This document shows, piece by piece, positions 7,000-13,048 of a stretch of DNA of 13,370 bases; positions within the stretch are counted from its first letter, which is position 1; the number at the start of each line of letters is the position of its first letter. This stretch comes from JBEVOS01 sp964564595 (GTDB lineage: Bacteria > Pseudomonadota > Alphaproteobacteria > Caulobacterales > Aquidulcibacteraceae), in the NCBI GenBank assembly GCA_964564595.1, contig CAZMCA010000091.1:1-13370 (forward strand), written 5' to 3'. The notes under the pieces were generated by a model, which was given only the letters and a program-made list of their open reading frames with translations, was not told the DNA's origin and made no database searches. The translations under genes and the position numbers were made by a program.

Positions 7000-7953
7000 A
7001 TGCCGCCCGCGTCTAAGCCGCCCCTCACTGTGCTCCTGGCCACCCCCCGCGGGTTCTGCGCGGGCGTCGACCGGGCGATCCAGATCGTGGAGGGGGCGCT
7101 CCGGAAGTGGGGCGCGCCGGTCTATGTGCGGCACGAAATTGTCCACAACCGGCATGTGGTCGAGCGCTGGGAGGCGCTCGGCGCCGTGTTCGTTGAGGAA
7201 CTGGACGAGTGCCCGGCCGATCGCCCGGTGATCTTCTCAGCGCACGGCGTTCCCAAATCGGTGCCTGCCGACGCGCGTTCGCGGAACATGATCTACGTCG
7301 ACGCGACCTGCCCGCTCGTCTCGAAAGTGCATGTCGAGGCCGAGCGCCTGCACAACGCTGGCCGTGAGATCGTGTTGATCGGCCACGCGGGCCATCCCGA
7401 AGTGATCGGCACAATGGGCCAGCTTCCCGCCGGCGCGATCGCCTTGGTTGAAGACGCAGAAGATGCTGAACGCTTCACGCCACGCGATCCGTCGAAGCTT
7501 GCGTTCGTGACGCAGACGACGCTCTCAGTCGATGACACGGCAGAGATCGTCGGCATCCTGCAGCGGCGTTTTCCCGGCATCGCCGCGCCGCACAAGGAAG
7601 ACATCTGCTACGCGACGACCAACCGCCAAGACGCCGTGAAGGAAATGGCGAAAGCGGATTTGGTGCTGGTGATCGGCGCGCCCAATTCGTCGAACTCCGT
7701 GCGGCTCGCCGAAGTCGCAAAACGCGCAGGTGCGAAAGACGCGCGCCTCATCGGCTCTGCCGACGATCTCGATTGGGCGTGGCTCGACGGTGTGCGCATC
7801 GTCGGCTTAACGGCTGGCGCCAGCGCGCCGGAGGATTTGATCCAAGGCCTGCTCGCTGCACTTCGCGCGCGTTACGACGTGATACTGGAAGAGATCGTCG
7901 TCACCCGCGAGGACGTGACGTTCAAACTGCCGCGCGTGCTCAGCGAAGTCTGA
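7000..7953 (+). CDS. ispH: 4-hydroxy-3-methylbut-2-enyl diphosphate reductase (IspH/LytB)
   Basis: IspH makes IPP and DMAPP from HMBPP in the last step of the MEP isoprenoid pathway, using an oxygen-sensitive iron-sulfur cluster in the cytosol. The 317-residue protein has the three cluster cysteines C20 (RGFCAGVDRAI), C104 (DATCPLVSKVH) and C203 (ICYATTNRQ). The substrate-site residues H49 (HEIVHN), H82 (SAHGVP), H132 and E134 (IGHAGHPEVIGTMGQ), TQTTLSVDDT (171-180) and the NSSN motif (229-232) are all in place, offset by about 8 from the E. coli protein. I prefer the ATG at 7000 because the family core begins soon after (LTVLLATPRGFC). An in-frame ATG at 6970 and a TTG at 6961 would add an unconserved tail, but no start has a clear ribosome-binding site. 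The stop overlaps the thrB start. Confidence 0.96.
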   Translation: MPPASKPPLTVLLATPRGFCAGVDRAIQIVEGALRKWGAPVYVRHEIVHNRHVVERWEALGAVFVEELDECPADRPVIFSAHGVPKSVPADARSRNMIYVDATCPLVSKVHVEAERLHNAGREIVLIGHAGHPEVIGTMGQLPAGAIALVEDAEDAERFTPRDPSKLAFVTQTTLSVDDTAEIVGILQRRFPGIAAPHKEDICYATTNRQDAVKEMAKADLVLVIGAPNSSNSVRLAEVAKRAGAKDARLIGSADDLDWAWLDGVRIVGLTAGASAPEDLIQGLLAALRARYDVILEEIVVTREDVTFKLPRVLSEV

Positions 7954-8909
7954 TGGCCGTCTATACCGACCTCACCGACGCGGAACTCGCCGCGCTGCTC
8001 GCCGAGTATGGTCTTGGCGCGCCGATCGCGTTCAAGGGGATCGCGGAGGGCGTGTCGAATTCGAACTTCCTTCTGGAAACCGAGCGCGGCCGCTTCATCC
8101 TCACGATCTTCGAGCGCCGCTTCGTCGAGAGTGAGCTGCCGTTCTTCATGCGCGTGATGGAGCGCTGCGCCGAGCGCAATTTTCCAGCGCCCCTGCCGCT
8201 GCACACCAAAGACGGCGGCTTTCTCGCGCACACGCACGGCAAGCCCGCTTGCATCATCACGTGGCTCGCGGGCGTTTCGCCGAAGACGCCGACTCTCGCA
8301 CATTGCCGCGCCATCGGCGGCGCGCTCGCAAAGCTACACGAAGCGCTGCAGGGCTTGGAAGAAACCCGCGCCAATGGGCTCGGGCCTGACTCGTGGCGCG
8401 CGATGATCGCGCCGCGCACGGCGCTCGCCGACTATCTTCAGCCCGGCCTCGCGGCGCTGGTTGAAGGCGATCTCGCCGCCGTTGCGAACTGGCCAAGCGA
8501 TCTGCCGCGCGGGGTGATCCACGCCGATCTCTTCCCTGACAACACGCTCTTCACCGGCAACGAGCTATCGGGCGCGATCGACTTCTACTTCGCCTGCACG
8601 GATTTTCTCGCCTACGACCTCGCGGTCTGCCTCAACGCGTGGTGCTTCGATGAGAAGCACCGCTTCGACATCGACCGCGGCGAAGCGATGATCGCGGCCT
8701 ACGAACGCGTGCGCCCGCTCACGCTCGAAGAACGCGCCGCCTTCCCGACGCTCGCACGTGGCGCGGCGCTGCGCTTCTTCTCAACGCGACTCGCCGATTG
8801 GGCCGACACGCCCCCCGGCGCGCTCGTCCGCCCCAAAGACCCGCTCGAATACGCCGCAAAGCTGGCGTTCCATCGCACGGCGAACACCATCAAGGATTAC
8901 GGCGGCTAG
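7953..8909 (+). CDS. thrB: Homoserine kinase, APH-like type
   Basis: ThrB phosphorylates homoserine with ATP, the step before threonine synthase. The 318-residue protein belongs to the aminoglycoside-phosphotransferase-fold ThrB found in alphaproteobacteria and pseudomonads, not to the GHMP kinase type of E. coli. It starts MAVYTDLTDAEL, with KGIAEGVSNSNFLLET at 28-43. The catalytic loop GVIHADLFPDN has H190, D192 and N197, and the metal-binding aspartate is D210 in GAIDFYF. The C-terminal tail ends NTIKDYGG. The start codon overlaps the ispH stop in TGATG (7951-7955), so translation is coupled; the frame is open upstream to 7773 only as a shadow of ispH. The next gene starts 3 bases after the stop. 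Confidence 0.95.
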   Translation: MAVYTDLTDAELAALLAEYGLGAPIAFKGIAEGVSNSNFLLETERGRFILTIFERRFVESELPFFMRVMERCAERNFPAPLPLHTKDGGFLAHTHGKPACIITWLAGVSPKTPTLAHCRAIGGALAKLHEALQGLEETRANGLGPDSWRAMIAPRTALADYLQPGLAALVEGDLAAVANWPSDLPRGVIHADLFPDNTLFTGNELSGAIDFYFACTDFLAYDLAVCLNAWCFDEKHRFDIDRGEAMIAAYERVRPLTLEERAAFPTLARGAALRFFSTRLADWADTPPGALVRPKDPLEYAAKLAFHRTANTIKDYGG

Positions 8910-8912
8910 TCG

Positions 8913-9350
8913 GTGAACCGGCTTCTCCTCGCTCTCTTGGTAGCTCCGCTAGTCGGCGCACTCGCAACGTCGGCCCTGAGTGGGGCATTCGCCGCTTTTG
9001 ATGCGCTGCGAACTGGCCACTCACCAATGGCTTGGTTTTTCGCTCAAGTAGCCGGCAGCTTTGCCCGCGATGCAGCCGTGATCTACACCTGCACGACGAC
9101 GCTCGGACTGGCGTTCCATGCCATTGCTCAGATGGTTCACGTGCAAAATGGGTTACTCTACGTCGGTGGCGGCGGGTTTCTCGGCTCGCTCGTCATCGTT
9201 TTCGTTGGCCTTGTGACCGCAGGCCCCGGCACCCCAGCAATTGATCTCATCCACGACATTGGACTCTACGCTCCGGGAGGAATCGTGGGAGGTGCGACGA
9301 CGGCTCTTGCCGCTTGGGCGATCCGGTTTATTGGGCCTCAACAACCATGA
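8913..9350 (+). CDS. Small integral membrane protein of unknown function (145 aa)
   Basis: I do not recognise the family. About four hydrophobic segments are visible, near residues 3-25, 52-70, 82-104 and 117-140, the last two being glycine-rich (VGGGGFLGSLVIVFVGLV, PGGIVGGATTALAAWAI). The likely start is the GTG at 8913, just after the thrB stop; no in-frame ATG occurs before residue 39, which would remove helix 1. The TGA stop overlaps the rnhA ATG in ATGA, so the two are probably translationally coupled, which argues that the frame is real. G+C (about 60% by eye) and codon choice (CTA, GTA, GGA, AGT, TTA) are softer than in thrB, which suggests a later or less-expressed addition. It sits inside the otherwise familiar ispH-thrB-rnhA cluster. 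Confidence 0.75.
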   Translation: MNRLLLALLVAPLVGALATSALSGAFAAFDALRTGHSPMAWFFAQVAGSFARDAAVIYTCTTTLGLAFHAIAQMVHVQNGLLYVGGGGFLGSLVIVFVGLVTAGPGTPAIDLIHDIGLYAPGGIVGGATTALAAWAIRFIGPQQP

Positions 9351-9778
9351 GCACAGTGGACATCTGGACGGACGGCGCGTGCAGCGGGAATCCCGGCCCC
9401 GGCGGTTGGGGCGCGGTGCTGAAATATGGCGACGCGGAGAAGGACATTTCCGGCGGCGAGCAAGCGACCACCAACAACCGCATGGAACTGATGGCCGCAA
9501 TCGAAGCGCTCTGCGTGCTCAAGGGCCCCTCGCGCGTCCGGCTCCACACCGACAGCCAATATGTAAAGAACGGCATCACGACCTGGATCCACAATTGGAA
9601 AAAGCGCGGCTGGAAAACGGCGGACGGCAAGCCCGTCGCCAACGCTGATCTCTGGCAGAAGCTCGAGACCGCGGCCGCGCGCCATCACATCGAATGGAAG
9701 TGGGTACGCGGTCACGCCGGCGACGTGATGAACGAACGCGCTGACGCCCTCGCGCGTGCAGCAATCAAATCTCTTTAG
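9347..9778 (+). CDS. rnhA: Ribonuclease HI
   Basis: RNase HI cuts the RNA strand of RNA-DNA hybrids (R-loops, primers) in the cytosol with two metal ions. The 143-residue protein has the catalytic set D9 (WTDGACSGNPGPGGWG), E47 (NNRMELMA), D69 (HTDSQYV) and D133 (ERADALA), plus H123 in VRGHAGDVMNE, each one less than the E. coli numbering. The basic handle region is present around GITTWIHNWKKRGWKT (76-91). I chose the ATG at 9347 because it gives the usual MSTVDIWTDG start and overlaps the previous stop by four bases (ATGA). There is no Shine-Dalgarno before it, as expected for coupled translation. The upstream extension to 9314 lies inside the membrane-protein gene and has no family support. 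Confidence 0.97.
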   Translation: MSTVDIWTDGACSGNPGPGGWGAVLKYGDAEKDISGGEQATTNNRMELMAAIEALCVLKGPSRVRLHTDSQYVKNGITTWIHNWKKRGWKTADGKPVANADLWQKLETAAARHHIEWKWVRGHAGDVMNERADALARAAIKSL

Positions 9779-9799
9779 CGGCAGAGCCAACGGCTGCGC

Positions 9800-9829
9800 T
9801 TGACTTCTAGTTTAGCTTTGAACTATTAG
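9800..9829 (+). promoter_or_regulatory. Promoter for the Acg-like oxidoreductase/marR operon
   Basis: TTGACT (9800-9805) matches the -35 consensus at 5 of 6 positions and TATTAG (9824-9829) matches the -10 at 4 of 6, with an 18-base spacer. The stretch is clearly AT-richer than its surroundings. Transcription would start near 9836, giving a leader of about 20 bases with AAGAGG before the ATG at 9857. Inverted repeats fill the spacer and run past the start point. Confidence 0.62.
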
Positions 9830-9841
9830 TTTGACGGTCAA
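9808..9841. promoter_or_regulatory. Overlapping inverted repeats, candidate MarR-family operator
   Basis: Three linked symmetries are visible. TAGTT (9808-9812) and AACTA (9821-9825) bound an 18-bp imperfect palindrome between the -35 and -10. AACTATTAGTT (9821-9831) is a perfect 11-bp palindrome over the -10. TTGACGGTCAA (9831-9841) is a perfect 11-bp palindrome over the likely start point. MarR dimers typically bind imperfect palindromes of about 16-20 bp in such positions. The regulator encoded at 10978 is the obvious candidate, which would make the operon autoregulated; this is inference. Confidence 0.5.
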
Positions 9842-9856
9842 CCATAAGAGGCCGCC

Positions 9857-10981
9857 ATGAACCGCCGCCACGTCCTCGCGCTCCTCGCTGCTTCCACGCT
9901 CCCGGCCGGCTGCGCGCCCGGCAACCTGCCTGACCCGATCGCGGCGTGGCGCCATCCCGGTGCGGGCGAGGCCGATCCGCGGCGTTACGCACTCGCGCAC
10001 GCGATCCTCGCCCCCAACCCGCACAACCGGCAGCCCTGGCTCGTGGATCTCGTGGGCGAAAACGAAATCCTGCTCTCGCCCGATACCGAGCGGCTGTTGC
10101 CCGAAACCGATCCGTTCAATCGCCAGATCACAATCGGCTGTGGCGCATTCCTGGAACTGCTCGCGCTCGCCGCCGCCGAACGCGGCTTCAGGGCTGACGT
10201 GACGCCGTTCCCAGGCGGCGAGCCGCACCCCACGCTCGATGCGCGGCCGTTCGCGCATGTGCGCTTTAGCGAGGGCGGCGCGGCCGATCCGCTCTTCGCG
10301 CACATCCTCACACGCCGCACCAATCGCCTCGCCTATCAGGCGCGCGCCGTCTCGCCAGAAGACATGGCGCGCCTCATGGAAGCGGGCGGCGCGGCGCCGG
10401 GCCTCGCCTACAGCTACGCCAGCGGCGGCGAGACAACGACAGCGCTCGGTGATCTCGCGTGGCGCGCATTCGACCGTGAAGCGCACACGCCGCACGCGCA
10501 CCACGAAACCGCGCGCCTTCTGCGTGTCGGGCGTGAACAAATCGCGCGCCATCGCGACGGAATTGCCGTCACTGGCGCGTTCGTCGAAGCTGCCGCTGCG
10601 CTCAATCTCGTGACGTTCGATATGCTCGCGAACCCCGACCATCCTTTCACCAAGCCCAGCATTGACGCCTGGCGCCCGCTCGCGGAGGACGCGCCCGCGT
10701 TCTTCTGGATCACGACTGCGGAAAACACGCGCGCCGCGCAGATCGCCGCAGGCCGCGCCTATGCGCGCGTCAATCTGAAAGCGACGGAACTGGGGCTCGC
10801 CATCCATCCCTGGAGCCAGGCGCTGCAGGAATACCCCGAGATGGCCGGCCTCAAAGACGAAATGACGCGCGTCACCAACACAAGCGGCGCGACCTTGCAG
10901 ATGTTCGTGCGCGTCGGCTACCCAACAGAGACGCCGCCGCCCGCCCCGCGCCGCGGCCTTGCGGAGCATGTGCGTGCATGA
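9857..10981 (+). CDS. Acg-family FMN-binding (nitroreductase-fold) oxidoreductase with export signal
   Basis: The 374-residue protein matches the Acg-type branch of the nitroreductase superfamily. LAPNPHNRQPWLVDL (51-65) is the first flavin-site block, RRTNRLAY (153-160) the second, and the C-terminal QMFVRVGYPTETPPPAPRR (348-366) is the usual ending. These proteins bind FMN; whether they reduce a substrate or hold flavin is not settled for the family. The N-terminus MNRRHVLALLAASTLPAGC has a twin arginine and hydrophobic core, so export by Tat with bound cofactor is likely. C19 could be lipidated, but PAGC lacks the usual Leu/Val/Ile at -3. AAGAGG lies 6 bases before the ATG. The stop overlaps marR in ATGA. 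Confidence 0.83.
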   Translation: MNRRHVLALLAASTLPAGCAPGNLPDPIAAWRHPGAGEADPRRYALAHAILAPNPHNRQPWLVDLVGENEILLSPDTERLLPETDPFNRQITIGCGAFLELLALAAAERGFRADVTPFPGGEPHPTLDARPFAHVRFSEGGAADPLFAHILTRRTNRLAYQARAVSPEDMARLMEAGGAAPGLAYSYASGGETTTALGDLAWRAFDREAHTPHAHHETARLLRVGREQIARHRDGIAVTGAFVEAAAALNLVTFDMLANPDHPFTKPSIDAWRPLAEDAPAFFWITTAENTRAAQIAAGRAYARVNLKATELGLAIHPWSQALQEYPEMAGLKDEMTRVTNTSGATLQMFVRVGYPTETPPPAPRRGLAEHVRA

Positions 10982-11430
10982 CGCGTGAAGAAGCTGGCGC
11001 AATCGTCATGCGTGCGATGACTCAGATCGGCGTGATCGCCCAGCTCAACAACACCGCGTTGCAGCGCGTGCTGGAAGATGGGCTGTCGCTCGCGGGATTT
11101 TCGGTGCTGCACCATTTCGTGATCCGCGATCTCGAAGGCCAAAGCCCGCTCTCGCTCGCCAACGCCTTCCAGGTCACCAAAGGCGCGATGACGAACACGC
11201 TGCAGCGCCTCGAAGCGAAGAAATACGTCACCGTCGAGCCTGATCCGGCGGACGGTCGCGCCAAGATCGTGCGCATCACCCGTGCAGGGCGCGCCGCGCG
11301 GGACCGCGCGCTCGCCGCGATGGCGCCGGAGATCGTCAGCCTTCTCAGCGAGATCAAAGCGTCGGAGTTCGCCGCCGCGCTGCCGTTTCTGACCAAGCTC
11401 AAAGAGGTCATGGACCGCCGGCGCGACTAG
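10978..11430 (+). CDS. MarR-family transcriptional regulator
   Basis: The 150-residue cytosolic protein is of standard MarR length. Helices forming the dimer occupy the ends, and a winged helix-turn-helix lies in the middle: SLANAFQVTKGAMTNTLQRLEAKK at 59-82 is the reading head and DPADGRAKIVRIT (89-101), with the family DxRxK-type wing, follows. MarR proteins usually repress neighbouring genes until they bind a phenolic or other small ligand or are oxidised. There is no cysteine, so direct thiol oxidation sensing is unlikely. The ATG overlaps the oxidoreductase stop by four bases, so the two are co-translated, and the likely target is the palindromic promoter at 9800-9841. The ligand is unknown. 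Confidence 0.92.
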   Translation: MTREEAGAIVMRAMTQIGVIAQLNNTALQRVLEDGLSLAGFSVLHHFVIRDLEGQSPLSLANAFQVTKGAMTNTLQRLEAKKYVTVEPDPADGRAKIVRITRAGRAARDRALAAMAPEIVSLLSEIKASEFAAALPFLTKLKEVMDRRRD

Positions 11431-11440
11431 CGCGCAAAGC

Positions 11441-11469
11441 TTGCCGCCGCGCCCGCCGCGCGCTTAGGT
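11441..11469 (+). promoter_or_regulatory. Weak candidate promoter for the SDR gene
   Basis: TTGCCG (11441-11446) and TTAGGT (11464-11469) are 17 bases apart in the 66-base gap after marR. The match is poor (2/6 at -10), but the TAGG block resembles that before the ypfJ-like gene. No terminator is visible after marR, so read-through from the upstream operon is equally possible. Confidence 0.25.
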
Positions 11470-11496
11470 CTGCCCCAACAAGGGAGACGCGCGCTC

Positions 11497-12261
11497 ATGG
11501 AGCTAAAGGACAAGATCACCGTCATCACCGGCGCCGCGAGCGGCATCGGCAAGGCGCTCGCGGTGCGCTTCAAGGCGGAAGGCGCCAAACTTGTCGTCTG
11601 CGCGGACCGGAACGGCGAAGGCGCGCGCGCGACCGCCAAGGACGTCGGCGGCGTCGCGTTTGAAACGGATGTGTCCAAGGAAGACGACATCAAGCGCCTG
11701 ATCGACACGGTCGAGAAAGATCACGGCCCGATCGATCTCTTCTTCTCCAACGCCGGCATCGGCATCGGCGGCGGCGCGGAAGCCTCGAACGCCGATTGGC
11801 AGCGCATCTGGGAGATCAACGTGATGTCCCACATCTGGGCCGCGCGTCATCTCGTGCCGCTGATGGCCGCGCGCGGCGGCGGCTATCTCGTAAGCACCTC
11901 CTCCGCCGCGGGGCTGTTGTCGCAGATCGGTTCTGCGCCCTACGCCGTGACGAAGCACGCAGCCGTCGGCCTCGCCGAATGGCTGGCGATCACGCATGGC
12001 GATCAGGGCATCAAGGTCTCGGTGCTTTGCCCGCAGGCCGTGCGCACCGCGATGACCGCCGGCAATCCAGACGGCGTCGCCAGCATCGACGGTATGATGG
12101 AGCCGGACGTCGTCGCAGAGGAATGCGTGAAGGCCATCCGCGCCGAGGATTTCCTCATCCTGCCGCACCCGGAAGTGCTGCAATACATGCGCAACAAGAC
12201 CGGCGACTATAACCGCTGGATCGGCGGCATGCGCAAACTCAACCGCCGCTATCGCGGCTAG
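11497..12261 (+). CDS. Short-chain dehydrogenase/reductase (SDR), classical type
   Basis: The 254-residue protein is a classical NAD(P)-dependent SDR of usual length. The cofactor-binding TGAASGIG is at 11-18, D60 in FETDVS fits the adenine-binding position, NAG is at 85-87 and the active-site asparagine is N108 (EINVMS). The catalytic triad is S136, Y149 and K153 (YAVTK at 149-153). The second strand ends VVCADRNG, and D37 there suggests a preference for NAD(H). The C-terminal tail (YMRNKTGDYNRWIGGMRKLNRR) is longer than a minimal SDR and probably contributes to the substrate pocket; the substrate is unknown. GGGAGA precedes the ATG. The lipoprotein gene starts 11 bases after the stop, so the two are likely in one operon. 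Confidence 0.93.
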   Translation: MELKDKITVITGAASGIGKALAVRFKAEGAKLVVCADRNGEGARATAKDVGGVAFETDVSKEDDIKRLIDTVEKDHGPIDLFFSNAGIGIGGGAEASNADWQRIWEINVMSHIWAARHLVPLMAARGGGYLVSTSSAAGLLSQIGSAPYAVTKHAAVGLAEWLAITHGDQGIKVSVLCPQAVRTAMTAGNPDGVASIDGMMEPDVVAEECVKAIRAEDFLILPHPEVLQYMRNKTGDYNRWIGGMRKLNRRYRG

Positions 12262-12272
12262 CGGAGGTTCGA

Positions 12273-12674
12273 ATGCCCTATCGAGCGCTAGCGGCGGCCG
12301 TGTTTGGCCTGATCCTCGCAAGCTGTTCGCCAGCGGCGGAAGCCCCTCCGCCGGCGCCAAACGAAGCCGCGAGCCTCGGCGATGTCGGCGATTGCTTCGA
12401 AACGACCGTTGTATCCGTCGGTCCGCGTCTTGAAGGCGTGCCGGACAGCGGCAGCGCGATCACCTACGAATCCGGCCTGTCGCAGATCGACTATGCGCGC
12501 GTGGCGGGCATCGATAACTCCCAGGCCGGCGATCGCGTGCGCGTTTGTCTGGTTAGCGTGCCCGAGAATTGCCCACCCGGCGACGATCGCGGGCGCGTCT
12601 ACACCAGCACGAATCTGCGCACCAACGAGACGTGGACGGCGCCGGATTCCCAGCATAGTTGCGGCGGCGCCTAG
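12273..12674 (+). CDS. Small four-cysteine lipoprotein of unknown function (133 aa)
   Basis: I do not recognise a named family. The signal MPYRALAAAVFGLILASC has a lipobox (LASC) with C18 as the lipid anchor, followed by a proline/alanine-rich linker (AAEAPPPAPNEAA). The mature domain has four cysteines (C41, C92, C100, C130), an even number that suits two disulfides in the periplasm. Segments such as CLVSVPENCPPGDDRGRVYTSTNLRTNETWTAPDSQHSCGG look like a compact, probably conserved fold. GGAGG stands 6 bases before the ATG. It lies 11 bases after the SDR stop and 13 bases before the monooxygenase-domain gene, so it should be co-transcribed with both, although it is predicted to act outside the cytosol and they are not. 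Confidence 0.8.
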   Translation: MPYRALAAAVFGLILASCSPAAEAPPPAPNEAASLGDVGDCFETTVVSVGPRLEGVPDSGSAITYESGLSQIDYARVAGIDNSQAGDRVRVCLVSVPENCPPGDDRGRVYTSTNLRTNETWTAPDSQHSCGGA

Positions 12675-12687
12675 CGGGGAGAAAGCG

Positions 12688-12993
12688 ATGTCAAAAGTCG
12701 TCGTGATCGGAACGTTGAGATTTCCGCCGGCGGCGATCGCCTCCCTACTGCCGCACCTGCGTGCGCTCGTCGAAACGACGCGCGCGCGAGACAGGTGCCT
12801 TGCTTACGATGTCGCCGAAGATCCGTTCGATCCTGGCCTCATTCGGTTTTCCGAGCTTTGGCCAGACGCGGCGTCGCTCGAAGCGCATCTGCAGGCCGAA
12901 CATATCGCGCCGTGGCGCGCGGCGGCGCAGGCGCACGGCTTGATCGCGCGCGAATTTACCGCCTACGACGCCGCTGACTCGCGCGCCGTCTAA
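12688..12993 (+). CDS. Antibiotic biosynthesis monooxygenase (ABM) domain protein
   Basis: The 101-residue cytosolic protein looks like a single ABM/YgiN-like ferredoxin-fold domain that would form a dimeric alpha+beta barrel. It opens with VVVIGTLRFPPAAIASLLPHL (a strand plus helix). The family block RCLAYDVAEDPFDPGLIRFSELWPDAASLEAHLQAEHIAPW (about 36-76) has the usual E-x-W and H-x-x-x-H/W spacing. Family members act as cofactor-free oxygenases on quinols or polyketides, or as heme-degrading or stress proteins, so the reaction here is open. GGGGAGA precedes the chosen ATG at 12688. The frame is open upstream to 12382, but that part is a shadow of the lipoprotein gene. It is 13 bases from the lipoprotein stop. 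Confidence 0.88.
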   Translation: MSKVVVIGTLRFPPAAIASLLPHLRALVETTRARDRCLAYDVAEDPFDPGLIRFSELWPDAASLEAHLQAEHIAPWRAAAQAHGLIAREFTAYDAADSRAV

Positions 12994-12995
12994 CC

Positions 12996-13015
12996 CGGAA
13001 CAGGACATTGTTCCG
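12996..13015. repeat. Inverted repeat between the ABM gene and the DUF1428 gene
   Basis: CGGAACA (12996-13002) and TGTTCCG (13009-13015) are perfect 7-bp arms around the six bases GGACAT. It begins 3 bases after the ABM stop. No T-tract follows, so it may be a weak transcript-end or attenuation hairpin, or an operator for the DUF1428 gene that starts 34 bases later. Confidence 0.5.
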
Positions 13016-13048
13016 CGAGGTTCGACCCATTCAAACGGAGATTCCTCA

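Noticed and set aside
9779..9799. Imperfect hairpin after rnhA as a terminator
   Set aside because: Only AGCC/GGCT pairs cleanly, with a bulge needed to extend it, and no T-tract follows directly.
9812..11002. Minus-strand open frame of 396 codons opposite the Acg-like gene
   Set aside because: Its product is arginine-, glutamate- and histidine-rich with no recognisable domain, and it mirrors the codon pattern of the real gene. Long antisense frames are expected at this G+C.
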